A DNA stretch of 64,000 nt from Ryuthela nishihirai. Lineage: Eukaryota > Arthropoda > Arachnida > Araneae > Heptathelidae. Of this stretch, positions 31,701 to 41,086 are shown piece after piece. A program made the position numbers and the translations under genes. The stretch is from assembly GCA_038380435.1 (NCBI GenBank), contig JAWZYU010000011.1:80700501-80764500 (forward strand), read 5' to 3'. The number at the start of each line of letters is the position of its first letter. The first letter of the stretch is position 1. The notes beneath the pieces are model-generated. The model did no database searches. It saw only the letters and a list, made by a program, of their open reading frames with translations, and was not told the DNA's origin.

Positions 31701-32992
31701 GCATTCAGAAAATTCACGCTGATTCTGGCGACTGTGCCAATTCAGAACTGGACTTGTTTCTGGTCCCACCCACTGTTTCACAATTAGAAAGAGGCTGCTA
31801 TGTCAATTATTTACCTGTGGCTTCCCTGGAAGGTAATGCACCACTCGAATTCATCGTGAAGGGGACGGACGATTACATTGATCTATCTCGATGTCACCTA
31901 CGTCTCGTCTTGAAAATTGTAAAATCTGATGGTACAGCACCGTCGGAAGTGATTGCCCCCTGCAATCATTTCTTCCACGCCCTCTTCAGCCAGGTAGACG
32001 TCTTCCTCAACGATCATCTCGTGAGTGCTTCTCACACCCTGTACCCCTACAGGGCGTATCTAGAGACTCTATTGAATTACGGGGCCGATGCCACACGAAG
32101 TCAGCTAGGCACCTCGCTCTGGTACCTCGACACCCCAGGTAAAATGGAACTGACCAGCAGGGAGAATGAGGGGTGGCATCAACGCAAGGGGTACGTCAAA
32201 CCAACAGGTATCGAACTCATCTCGTGGATCCACGCCGACCTGTTTAATCAAGATCGTTACCTACTCAATCAAGTCGACCTGAGACTGCGTTTGCTGAGAT
32301 CCAAACCCGAATTCTGCCTAATGACAGGTGAAGCAGACCCCTCTTACAAAGTACAGATACACGAAGCTGAATTTTTCGTGCGTAAAGTCAAACCCACTTC
32401 GGGTGTCATCCTTGCACACGCTCGCCTGCTGGGTTCAGAGAGTGCCAAGTACCCTCTGCGAAGAACGGATTTACGTATGTTTTCCATTGCTTCGGGACTG
32501 ACGAGTGTGAACCGTGACAATTTATTTCTCGGCCAGCTCCCTGTACGGCTTGTACTGGGTATGCTGGAAAGTACCAGCCTGAATGGATCGTACGAAAAAA
32601 ATCCCTTCAACTTCCAACATTTCGACTTAAACTACATCAGTCTTCACATTGACAGTGATCATCAGTCCTACACCCCCGACTTTGCGAATGGGCGCTATCT
32701 CCGCTGTTACCAAGGATTATTGGAAGCTGTGGATGCCTGGAAATCCGATAGCGGTATTAACTTATCGCGAAAAGCCTATGGAGAAGGTTTTACATTGTTT
32801 GGATTCCAATTGACCCCCGAGCAACGTGAATGCAATCAAGTATTTTCTTTAATAAAGAGTGGGAGTGTGAGAGTTGAATTAAAGTTTGCCAGACCACTAC
32901 CCACATCAGTCACTGTGATCCTGTATGCAGAATACCAGAATCTGCTGGAAATCCCACTGGATCGTAAAATCCTGTTTGACTATAGCTCATGA
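31697..32992 (+). CDS. double-jelly-roll major capsid protein
   Basis: The 431-aa product starts near SELDLFLVPPTVSQLERGCY, then LEFIVKGTDDYIDLSRCHLR, the signature N-terminus of Polinton major capsid proteins. HFFHALFSQVDVFLNDHLVS follows, then TLYPYRAYLETLLNYGADA, and a C-terminal block NGRYLRCYQGLLEA to LYAEYQN. The protein forms trimeric pseudo-hexameric capsomers of an icosahedral shell, the fold shared with adenovirus hexon. The open frame is complete with no stop or visible deletion. It shares ATGA junctions with the genes on both sides. Confidence 0.92.
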   Translation: MSIQKIHADSGDCANSELDLFLVPPTVSQLERGCYVNYLPVASLEGNAPLEFIVKGTDDYIDLSRCHLRLVLKIVKSDGTAPSEVIAPCNHFFHALFSQVDVFLNDHLVSASHTLYPYRAYLETLLNYGADATRSQLGTSLWYLDTPGKMELTSRENEGWHQRKGYVKPTGIELISWIHADLFNQDRYLLNQVDLRLRLLRSKPEFCLMTGEADPSYKVQIHEAEFFVRKVKPTSGVILAHARLLGSESAKYPLRRTDLRMFSIASGLTSVNRDNLFLGQLPVRLVLGMLESTSLNGSYEKNPFNFQHFDLNYISLHIDSDHQSYTPDFANGRYLRCYQGLLEAVDAWKSDSGINLSRKAYGEGFTLFGFQLTPEQRECNQVFSLIKSGSVRVELKFARPLPTSVTVILYAEYQNLLEIPLDRKILFDYSS

Positions 32993-33435
32993 ATACCTAT
33001 CAGTTAGAATCCATCCTCTCGATGTTACCCACAAGTCTCGGTGTTTTTCCACGTGACAGACTACCACGCAGAATCAATCAGTCAGAAGCCTTGTTTATCT
33101 ACAATACCGATCCGTCCTCCATGCCTGGAACCCACTGGATAGCAGTTTACAAGAAAGGAATGCACGTGGATCACTTTGACCCCCTGGGTACGAGTCCCGA
33201 TACCTCCATGCAAGAATACTACAGTCGACTAGGCATACGTCACGTCTTACATCCTTCGATACCTCTGCAGGACCCCCTGGGAGACACTTGCGGAGCTCAC
33301 TGTCTGTATTTCCTGTTTAAAAGAGCGTGTGGTTCGACTCTTCCCACAGTATTGCATCGTGATTACACGTGTCGAGTAGACTTTAACGACTGCATGGTGG
33401 TACGATGGCTCTCCGCACTCCTTCAAATATTATAA
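32989..33435 (+). CDS. adenovirus-type capsid maturation cysteine protease
   Basis: The 148-aa product has the catalytic set of adenain-like proteases in order: GTHWIAVY (H49), DHFDPLG (D64), LQD (Q94) and DTCGAHCLYFL (C101). Such proteases cleave capsid and core precursors during virion maturation. The length is short but usual for Polintons. It overlaps the major capsid gene by 4 nt (ATGA) and the packaging ATPase by 31 nt. All catalytic residues are present and no break is seen. Confidence 0.92.
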   Translation: MNTYQLESILSMLPTSLGVFPRDRLPRRINQSEALFIYNTDPSSMPGTHWIAVYKKGMHVDHFDPLGTSPDTSMQEYYSRLGIRHVLHPSIPLQDPLGDTCGAHCLYFLFKRACGSTLPTVLHRDYTCRVDFNDCMVVRWLSALLQIL

Positions 33436-34031
33436 TTGCTGCTCCTTCACAGTGTGGAAAGACGACTTTCACTCTGAAACTCATCAAAGAAGCCGCTCAA
33501 GTATTCGAATCCCCACCCCAACGTGTCGTTTACTGCTACGGGGAATGGCAACCTGCCTTTGAACCATTCAAGAAAACGGTGGAATTTTACGAAGGACTAC
33601 CTGTAGATCTGGAATTTGATCCCCTCAGACCTACGCTTCTGGTGCTGGATGACTTGATGGAACAGTCTGTAGCCAGCGAACGCATATCTCAATTGTTTAT
33701 TCGTGGAGGTCATCATAAAAATATCACGATTGTCCTGATCTTGCAAAATCTGTTTTTAAAGGGAAGACATTCGAGGACTATATCACTCAATGCTCACTAC
33801 ATGTTTTTATTTCGCAACTGTCGGGATGCTTCACAAATAACGCACCTGGCAAGACAAGTATTTCCACATCAATCCAAACTCCTGACCGATGCTTATAGAC
33901 TAGCTACACAAGCGACCTGTGGCTATTTGTGCGTGGACCTCCATCCCAGAACGTTAGATACTGAAAGGCTCCGTGCCAAGATTCTTCCATCTGAAGATCC
34001 TGAAATACTTTACGTTCCAAATGAAAGTTAA
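33405..34031 (+). CDS. A32/FtsK-HerA-type genome packaging ATPase
   Basis: The 208-aa product has a Walker A motif APSQCGKT (residues 13-20), Walker B TLLVLDD (77-83) and a sensor-like LILQN (111-115). A short ATPase of the A32 family in this place pumps the DNA genome into preformed capsids. The start ATG at 33405 lies inside the end of the protease gene. The end overlaps the next gene by 11 nt. The open frame is intact, with size and motif spacing normal for Polintons. Confidence 0.9.
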   Translation: MALRTPSNIIIAAPSQCGKTTFTLKLIKEAAQVFESPPQRVVYCYGEWQPAFEPFKKTVEFYEGLPVDLEFDPLRPTLLVLDDLMEQSVASERISQLFIRGGHHKNITIVLILQNLFLKGRHSRTISLNAHYMFLFRNCRDASQITHLARQVFPHQSKLLTDAYRLATQATCGYLCVDLHPRTLDTERLRAKILPSEDPEILYVPNES

Positions 34032-34344
34032 ATCTCAAGGTCCGTTCCTTCAGTGTTTACCTAAACTTGGGGGAAAGCAGCGTACTGCGCTGTTGAAACA
34101 TATCTCCGATCCCCAGATGTATGCTCTATGTGAAGTGTGTTCCAATTTCTTAAAAGGAAATATACCTGTCTCTCAGCAAGTATTAAAGAATTTACGCCCG
34201 CACAAGACGGTCATAAGAAGTCTAGCTTCCAAACGTACATCTGTACGTCACAAGAAACGTCTCCTACAGCGTGGTTCAGGGTTCATTATACCCCTGCTGA
34301 CTGCTGCCCTACCCCTGCTGGTCTCGTTATTTAGAAAAAAATGA
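34021..34344 (+). CDS. pX-like small basic/hydrophobic virion protein
   Basis: I start this 107-aa product at the ATG at 34021; the upstream in-frame codons lie inside the ATPase gene and lack an ATG. It has GGKQRTALLKHI, then LCEVCSNFLKGNIPVSQQVL, a basic stretch (RSLASKRTSVRHKKRLLQRG) and a hydrophobic tail SGFIIPLLTAALPLLVSLF with basic end residues. The last part resembles the hydrophobic segment after the basic part of adenovirus core protein X. Proteins of this form recur in Polintons. A virion core or membrane role is inference. Confidence 0.65.
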   Translation: MKVKSQGPFLQCLPKLGGKQRTALLKHISDPQMYALCEVCSNFLKGNIPVSQQVLKNLRPHKTVIRSLASKRTSVRHKKRLLQRGSGFIIPLLTAALPLLVSLFRKK

Positions 34345-34652
34345 TTTCTGTGAAAGCAGTGCAGAGGAAAAACATAAGAAAAAAAGTGTGTGATTTAGAC
34401 ACGGAGATGAAGAAAATATTGGAGTCTGACGATGCTGATAAAACTGAAAAGTACCTGGCTGTATTGAAAAATTACCTGTTATTTAATCGACAATTGGAAA
34501 CCCCCCACGAAGTAAAGGTTACCATCCCCCATGAAGTAAAGCTAAACATTCCCAGACAAGCCATAGCAGAGACTTTTGCTCCCCCTCCAATGAGCGACTT
34601 TGTTCCCGTCCGACGTAAGAAAAGGAAGTTATTTGAATGGACTTCATATTGA
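34341..34652 (+). CDS. small coiled-coil protein, last rightward gene
   Basis: The 103-aa product overlaps its neighbour by 4 nt (ATGA). The first half is a charged helical region likely to form a coiled coil (KKVCDLDTEMKKILESDD to LKNYLLFNRQLE). A repeated heptad-like phrase follows (TPHEVKVTI, PHEVKLNI), and the end is basic (RRKKRKLFEW), looking like a nuclear localisation signal. I recognise no domain. Similar small ORFs occur after the ATPase in other Polintons, but the function is unknown. Confidence 0.6.
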   Translation: MISVKAVQRKNIRKKVCDLDTEMKKILESDDADKTEKYLAVLKNYLLFNRQLETPHEVKVTIPHEVKLNIPRQAIAETFAPPPMSDFVPVRRKKRKLFEWTSY

Positions 34653-34853
34653 AGATATCTGAAGACTTCTGTAAAATACTTTCCAAGACTTGTGTACCTG
34701 AAGACTTGTATTAAAATTTGCATTAAAATTCTGTATTAGTATTAAAAATGTAAAACAATGTATTAAAAGATATCCAATAAAAGAAATTAAAACTGATATA
34801 CGCCTTTTGTAGATTTTATAACATAATATATTAGGTCGGAATATCACAGCAAA
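34653..34853. terminator. convergent intergenic region with poly(A) signal
   Basis: This is the junction between the rightward virion genes and leftward PolB. It is AT-rich and contains AATAAA at about 34776, a likely polyadenylation signal for the rightward transcripts. The PolB fragment ends at its right edge. The missing 3' two thirds of PolB would be expected here, so this is also a deletion scar. Confidence 0.5.
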
Positions 34854-34881
34854 TCATGAACCCTGTGGATTTGCTGTGATA
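34842..34881. repeat. 14-bp hairpin at the PolB breakpoint
   Basis: TATCACAGCAAATC (34842-34855) and its exact complement GATTTGCTGTGATA (34868-34881) are separated by 12 bp. The PolB stop codon lies at the edge of the left arm. The right arm is PolB coding sequence, and the left arm seems to be an inverted copy of it. Confidence 0.85.
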
Positions 34882-36248
34882 GTGGTGTGAGATTTTTCAG
34901 GGTTAGGCATACAAGTGTTCACTTTCACTAGGAATGATTCAAAGTCGGCATAAATCACGTATGGAACGGGCTGCTGAAACTTGAAATTTGTGAATTTCAG
35001 CCATTTTTCTTCTTCAGTTGGAAATTCTACTCTCTGGGGCCCATGTTCTTGACAATAGGGGATATGATCCTTCAAGAGTGATTCATTTTTGAAACGGTGA
35101 AGGCAGTAATCACAATAGAAAGCCTGACATTTATGTTTAGTGAGAGGACTGAGAAGTCTACTCATATTTTTAATGGCACAATAATGCTGCTTTTCATCAT
35201 CCGATAACAGAAGGAGATTTGTATGCGCTTTAAATCTGAATGGTGTGATGTAGAGTGGGAACACCTCTTTCTCATATCCAAAAACATTGACAGAAATGTT
35301 GTTCATTTTTTCGAATTTAGATATTTGATTTATTGTAACAGGGAAAATTAAGCCAGATGTGTTTAATTTTTCTTCTAAATGTATATAGTTATTAAGGCGC
35401 TGCGAATGATCTGTGGCAGGATACAAAGAGGCTAAAACAGACCAGACAAAACATTTTTGGTCGGAATTACATACATTCACAATAGCGTGTTTTAATAGTA
35501 ATTCTCTTGGAGTAGGGATATAACTAGATCCTGCAAGAGGGATATATTTTCCAATGTTCATTTCAGCGTGGAGTACGGCATCCAGTGTCCATCCACTATG
35601 TGCTCCTTCAAATTCTTCAAATGAGATCTTTATCTTCTTACACGCTGAATCCAATTCTCTGTTTAGGGATGATGTAGGAAGACTTGTGACACAGTTACTT
35701 CGGAAAAACGGGGTACAGTGTTCAAAGGTAGAAGGGGAGACTTTTCGCCTGAAGCGCACTTGCACGACAAGGTACCATTTAATGCTACCTTTCGAGGCCA
35801 ATTCTTCTTTCAGGTGAGTTAGGAGTAACTGCCGTGAGGACTCGAGGAAAAAGGTGAGGTCAACAGATGTTTCTTCCGTTGCCGGCAGTTTATGTGTTGA
35901 TAGGGTCCTTTTCATTTCTTCTGTAAACTGACAGGGGTCTTCAGGGTCTGGTTTTTGTTTCTTCTGGGGAATCCTTTCATCTTCAGAACGTTTTCGCTTA
36001 TTATTGTGGGGCTTTCTTTGATGTCGTAAAAGATTGTCTTTTCTTCCAAACTCCATGGCACATTCTTCACATTTGTAGGTTTTTCTAGAGGTGTGGGATA
36101 ACTCGTGACGTCGGACGTCATCTCTCCTTGAGAATGTCGATTCGCACTCAGAGCACTTAAACAGGTTATTCCCATCGTGATTTCTCATATGACGAATGAG
36201 ATTTTTCTGGAGCGTGAACGCCTTCTCACATATATCACATGGATACAT
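34854..36248 (-). pseudogene. PolB N-terminal fragment with C2H2 zinc fingers
   Basis: The 464-codon frame starts at 36248. Three C2H2 fingers lie at residues about 4-24, 32-52 and 60-81 (CDICEKAF, CSECESTF, CEECAMEF), followed by a basic stretch KRKRS. A long region typical of arthropod Polinton polymerases follows (ECNIGKYIPLAGS-like text, LKHAIVNVCNSDQKCFVWSV), then a zinc-binding block CDYCLHRFKNESLLKDHIPYC and the first exonuclease motif YADFES (433-438). It stops 26 residues later. ExoII, ExoIII, palm and thumb are all absent, so the protein cannot synthesise DNA. What is left could still bind nucleic acid. It is transcribed leftward, convergent with the virion genes. Confidence 0.85.
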
Positions 36249-37130
36249 TATGTAGCAGTGAGTTGTAAAATAATCGATATTACACGAGGACGTGGAGAAC
36301 TATCACTATTGCCTTCTAACAGTTGTAAAAATCACGGAGAAGCAGAGAACCGTCACTGCGAACGTCTGAGAAGAGAATGAGGATTCTGACTGATGGCTGT
36401 CGTATTTATACTGAAAGGAGGATTATCCCGCAGAAACTGATTTAAAAGACTGTCCCGCAGTAAATGAAAAGAAACAATGCTACTGGGTAAAAATATTTTA
36501 AAAGGCAGACTGCTATTCGGTGACGTCGGATTTCAAAATGGTGGACTTACTTCACGCTGTAGGAGGATGACGCAACCACAGGGGATGCCAAAATGATGGA
36601 ATCAGAGGAAAAGAGAGGGGTTCTTTTTTTTTAATAAAAGGGGAAAGGGACTTTCGATAATGGGTTAATTAATGAGGAGGTAACAGTTTTTTTTTTTGAT
36701 AGGGGAGGTTTAATAAAGGGGCATGGAACTTCTGATAAGCATTTAATTAATATGTCAGGAACCAAGATGGCGGAGTCTGGACTTAGTAATTTCGGATGAG
36801 GTTAGAAACTAAGATGGTGGACTAACGGTAAAATCGTGGGAGTTTGTGGTGATGTCAGGTTTCTAAATGGTGGACTCGAAAAAATTTGTGGAAACCAAGA
36901 TGGATGTTGGTGAAAATTACGAGTGGATTATCTGCAATTTAACTGAATAATTTCAGATTAATACATTACTGGAGGGTGGTATTTTATTCACCATTGTCCG
37001 ACTTCAGTCTTAAAAACAACGAGAATTCTGACCAATGTGCTCCGCCTCCAGCTTGAAAGACATGGGAGGCGGAGCCCATAGGATTAACATAGCTCCGCCT
37101 CTGGCTCAGAACCCCCACTTTCCCCCTACT
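36249..37130 (-). repeat. Element B right terminal region
   Basis: Near 36420-36490 the phrase AAAAGACTGTCCCGCAG and ACTGGGTAAAAAT match the inner subterminal part of element A (about 2005-2065). Poly-G/A tracts with AATAAAGGGG (36640-36720) match the inverted array type. The outermost 100 bp carry CTCCGCCTC three times, two of them as an 11-bp inverted repeat (37039-37049 and 37065-37075). The last bases are CCCTACT, so the tip mirrors AGTAG, but beyond that it differs from the left end of B. Confidence 0.65.
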
Positions 37131-37479
37131 CATATCTGCTGAGAAGCAGACCCACGCCTTGGTGATGCTTATTGTCGTTCCCCCCTGAAAAGAGAAATTT
37201 AAGATTATTTTTAAGAATCTGACCTTTATCTGTCCATCTGGTCTCTTGCAAGCCAAGAATATCTAAATTATAATGGTGGAATTCTTGTGTGAGGACATCA
37301 AGAGAAAAAGCTCTGTGCAGAGTCCTCACATTCCAGCTTCCTATGGAGAGAAAATAGTTAGTGGGATGTTTGAAGAAACTATGTTTATTGAGAGAGGGAA
37401 TGCCGACAATATCAAACAGACCCCTAATCGCAGACATGGGACAAAGACCCGTTCCCCCACTACTAAAGGCTGAAGCCAT
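37126..37479 (-). pseudogene. RTE endonuclease N-terminus
   Basis: The frame contains IGSWNVRTLHRAFSLDVLTQ and LDILGLQETRWTDKGQ, the first two motifs of an APE-type endonuclease with the catalytic Asn and Glu, then HHQGVGLLLS just before the insertion. After CATATC the frame runs into element B and stops. Its continuation is at 27568 and below. An upstream in-frame ATG at 37479 is the probable start of the RTE protein or a little downstream of it. Confidence 0.8.
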
Positions 37480-38030
37480 CTACACTGGAAGACTTCCTCC
37501 AATGTAGAATTTGAAGATGCCAATAGAAGCAAAGATTTCAGGTGCCTGCGATGACCTCTGCTCAGAATTATCCACCAGCTGATAAACATATCCTGTGAAT
37601 CTATTCACTTGGGGCTGTTAACCCACAAACAAACAGAAAACACAGCGGACGATTTTCCCTCCACAGAAGCCTGCCAGTGCAGCAAAATCAGGACCAATAA
37701 TCAAGCTCAGAGCCATATATCTGTCCAGTGTGTGGGTTTATATGGTCAGCACCAGGACCCTGTGTGGTTGACCACTCCTCAGCAGGGTAGAAAAAAAAGA
37801 AAAGTAGCCATAGTTGTCCAGATCAGTAGGCCACACTAATCTGGCAGTCCTCCCCTTCCGTTCACTTCCACAAGAGAGTATCTCTTTTGAAAGGTACTAA
37901 CGGTCTGCACCACGAGAAGGCGGGGTCGGACATTAGGTGCTAGGCCTGGCCGGTTCTATGCATCACCACAGGGGATTGGTGCTTAGCTCTCCTTCCAGTG
38001 ACTACCTAGCTACCATTTACAGACCCATTG
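37131..38030 (-). mobile_element. RTE copy 2, 5' part
   Basis: This is the 5' untranslated region and endonuclease N-terminus of the RTE element whose remainder lies at 27568-24841. The 5' untranslated part runs from about 37480 to about 38030. It begins with CATATC, the second copy of the element B target duplication. The outer limit is uncertain; I place it where a degraded RT of another family begins. Confidence 0.75.
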
Positions 38031-38039
38031 ATATATATA

Positions 38040-38880
38040 TATATGAGAAAAAGTAAAGGCCCAACACAGTCCCTATGGGACTCCACTTACAGTCAATAAT
38101 GTTTCACTTTAAAAATTGTTAATAATCACAATTTGCTTTCTATTCTCAAAGAAACTTTTAAACCAATCATATATTTACACCATGAAAACAATAAAATTTC
38201 AGCTTATGTAAAAGTGTTTTATGATTAATCGAGTCAAATGCTTTTCTGGTGTCTAAAAAACCCCAATAATCTTTTAATTATTATTAATGCCCTTATAAAT
38301 CAATTCATTTATTTTATTAGTGCGTGAGACGTACTGCAATTTTCACGGAAACCAAACTGGTTTTTTGCAAAAAAAATTCAATGCTATCCAAATAACTAAG
38401 CACTCTTTTTTTAAACTATTTTTTCAATGACTTTAGGGAAGATTGGTAAAATTGCAACAGATTGATAATTATTATAATCATCTCTGTTATATCTATGTTA
38501 AACTTATAGATTGGTTTAGTTATAGAAAATTTAAAATCGTCTACAAAGGCTACTGTTTCCATTGATAAATTTATGATATAAACTAATAAATCTAATTTAT
38601 GTCTAACTGTTATTTATAGTATTTTTGCATTTAAGGTATCGTATCCTACAGCTTTATTTGTATCTAAATTTGAAATTAAATTCAAGACTTCTTCTGCATC
38701 TGTATTCATAAAATACATAGAACTCAAGACTGTTTGTTGATCAGATAAGCTAAAATTTGATTTCGATTGCCCAGATACAGATAAACGTCGGTTACTATTA
38801 ATGTTTTGTAAATCAATCTTTATTATCAAATCAATAGATTCGTTGTCTTTGACTTTTACATACATGCTAACATGCATTTC
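38040..38880 (-). pseudogene. degraded Jockey/CR1-like reverse transcriptase
   Basis: On the - strand 38877-38614 gives EEVLNLISNLDTNKAVGYDT, the block at the start of a non-LTR RT. Around 38260-38200 a frame gives LDTRKAFDSINHKTLL, with the first catalytic Asp. Stops are frequent and the YADD region is lacking or beyond recognition. It could be the 5' half missing from the degraded element at 23560-24838, which is in the same orientation and starts near its FADD motif. That link is speculative. Confidence 0.55.
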
Positions 38881-39061
38881 TCTCTCCAGGGATGTATCCA
38901 GGAGTCAGTTTCGGGGTAGGGGGTGGACGGGAATATTTTTCGGGAGAGGGGGTGTGGAAGATGGCTGAGAATAAAACATGAATAATTAACTTTCCATTTA
39001 CTAAAATTATTTCACCGCTCAAGGTTAAAATGCTTGGCTATAATTAATAATATAATAAATA

Positions 39062-39121
39062 AACCCTCAAGCATTTGCTTGCCAGAGAGGTCTGACAGGA
39101 GTCTGTCATTTTAACGTCATA
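39062..39121 (-). repeat. SINE, tail part (split by Tc1)
   Basis: CCCTCAAGCATTTGCTTGCC, GTCTGACAGGAGTCTGTC and ACGTCATA are the tail of the tRNA-derived SINE. The body resumes after the Tc1 element at 40330. Confidence 0.8.
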
Positions 39122-40329
39122 CACTGAAGTGCCATTGAATTAGGGATAACAACCTAGTAACGTGTTGGATCCCCTCTGGCCAGATAACGGCCACCACACG
39201 ACAAGACAAGGACTCCACAAGCTCCACATGCATGGGTCGCCATATCTTTCCACAGGTATGGCGACCCATGCATCTTCCAGAGCTGTCCGCAATTCTCTCA
39301 AGGTCGTCGCTGATGGGACATGGGCGCGAACACTCTGCTCGACGGCATCCCAAAGATTTTCGATGGAATTTAAATCTGGGCTTCTAGGTGGCCAATTCAT
39401 TATTTGAAAGTCAGTAGGATGCTCCTGCAACCATGCAGTAGCCAACTTGGACCTGTGAGATGAACAATTGTCTTTACTGGTAGACGCTATCTCAATTGGG
39501 ATGCATGATGGCCATAAATGGGTGAAATGGTCAGCCATTAGTTCTACGTACGGGATGCATTGAGAGTCGTCGGTACACGTACCAAAGGTTCCACAGACGA
39601 TCAACTGAAGACACCCTAGGCCATCACTGAACCATCACCAGCTTGTAGTGTTCGGACCTGACATGCAGATCCATGGCTTCATGCGGTTGGCGCCATACCC
39701 TCAGTCTCCCATCGGCTTTATGAAGTTTAAATCAGGATTCATCACTCCAGGCTATCCTTTGCCAATTTTCGATGGTCCAGTTTCTATGTTCTTTAGCCCA
39801 GGCAAAGGCGTTGAGTCTGGTGTGTTGCAGTTAGAAGTGGGACTCTCGTAGGTCGGCAGCTCCCGAAGCCGAGATGATGATGTGAGCATTGCACGGTCCA
39901 TGCACTGACTTCCTGGATGGAACCCGCGTTCAGATGGAAGGTGATTTCAAATAATGTCTGGCCCCTGTCGGTCGTACGATGCAGGTTAGACGGCGAAGCC
40001 CATGATCATTCAAAGCTGGTTGTCCTTTGCAGTTTTGTCCAGGTGCTTGTTTTTTTGACGGAATTTTCATATTCTCGGAACACTTTTGAAACTGTCGTAA
40101 GAGAAAATCCATATTCGTTGAAAATTTCGGGATCGTCATCATCCGTCGGGCATCTAAGATCGGCCCTCTGTCAAATGCACCATTACGCTTCTCACGGTGA
40201 ATCCTTGAGGAAGCCAAAGCTGACAGCTATATATGACCATAGTTTCAGCCACGCTTGAGCGCAAAAGCGGGACTTGCGGTACTGAATTTGGATAACGTCT
40301 CCTATCCCTATTTCAATGGCACTTCAGTG
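39122..40329 (-). mobile_element. Tc1-type DNA transposon, decayed
   Basis: The 1,208-bp element has inverted ends CACTGAAGTGCCATTGAA (39122) and TTCAATGGCACTTCAGTG (ending at 40329), flanked by TA on both sides. Removing it with one TA restores a continuous SINE sequence seen intact in other copies (for example 42481 on). The transposase is broken by frameshifts. Confidence 0.88.
39140..39604 (-). pseudogene. Tc1 transposase, C-terminal part
   Basis: The frame contains the segment WPPRSPDLNSIENLWDAVEQ, the block with the third acidic residue of the Tc1 DD34E catalytic triad, preceded by a decayed central region. The N-terminal part is scattered in other frames up to about 40220. The enzyme is dead. 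Confidence 0.75.
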
Positions 40330-40440
40330 TAGTAAAAGGTCTGGGAGGATGATGGGGCTTCAACAGAAAGACAACACAAAATTCTATGCCTTACACGGAG
40401 TTCTAAACCCAGGTCCCTTTGATCAGTAGACAAGCATCCT
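40330..40440 (-). repeat. SINE, head part (split by Tc1)
   Basis: After the TA at 40330 the SINE body continues: AGTAAAAGGTCTGGGAGGAT, CAACAGAAAGACAACACAAA, the inverted B-box-like TTCTAAACCCAGG and the inverted head CTTTGATCAGTAGACAAGC. Confidence 0.75.
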
Positions 40441-40649
40441 AATAAGTAATAAAATTATGAGTTTTTTTTTTATATAAATCCATTTTTGGTGTTCCAAATG
40501 CAACTGTATTCATTTTTAGTTCCAAATGCAACTGTATTCATTTTTAGTTCCAAATACAAATGTTTTAGATTTCAAAGCAGATAGATACGTGTGAGAGTTC
40601 GTATAAGACAAGAGCAAGATTGCAATGATAAAAGTAAGTGGTGTGAGAG

Positions 40650-40775
40650 AGTTTATCGGGACCACACAACCTAAACTTGGGAGGGTGAAAAGAGTAAAAC
40701 TGTATATCATTAATTTATTTATGAACTACATTGGTAATAATTGAGTAAGTGATTCACTTGAGCAAATGACTAAAA
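40650..40775 (+). repeat. unclassified dispersed repeat, copy 2
   Basis: It matches 21548-21670 in block order (ACCACACAACCTAAACTTGG, GAGGGTGAAAAGAG, CTACATTGGTA, ATTGAGTAAGTGATTCA). It runs on into a GC-richer stretch (40778-40852) that recurs inverted at about 42735-42810, around GTCAGCGGGTCCC. The boundaries are unknown. Confidence 0.55.
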
Positions 40776-41086
40776 CAAACAGAGAGGATGGAAAAGGGCA
40801 AAAGCATGGCCAGTAACCATGGCAGTTCGCAGGGGGAGGTAAGTCAGCGGGTCCCAATCCAAGACCTGGGACCACGGAAAATAGGAATGGGTGGATAACA
40901 ATACAAATTTTTACGTATATAACAATACAACTTACATCAGATATACAATACACTGGGTACGTTCCTGTCTCTCTCGTAACATAAGAAGTTAGCCAAAAGT
41001 TCTTGATGACTTGAATAGTCATACCACCAAATACCGAAGATGGCACTTAAGCATCTAGAATAGTGGTTCTCAGGAGATATTTTCTC

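Larger units (their letters stand above)
27569..37130 (+). mobile_element. Polinton/adintovirus-like element B, virion module mostly intact
   Basis: The element is 9,562 bp with AGTAG at both ends and an exact 6-bp target duplication. It carries PC4-like genes, an integrase, a full capsid module and packaging ATPase on the + strand, and a truncated PolB on the - strand. The gene set matches Polintons and the proposed adintoviruses, which link integrating elements to adenovirus-like capsids. It has one frameshift in the penton gene and has lost most of PolB. It is richer in G+C than the surrounding DNA by eye. It is an endogenous viral element that cannot replicate by itself. Confidence 0.92.
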
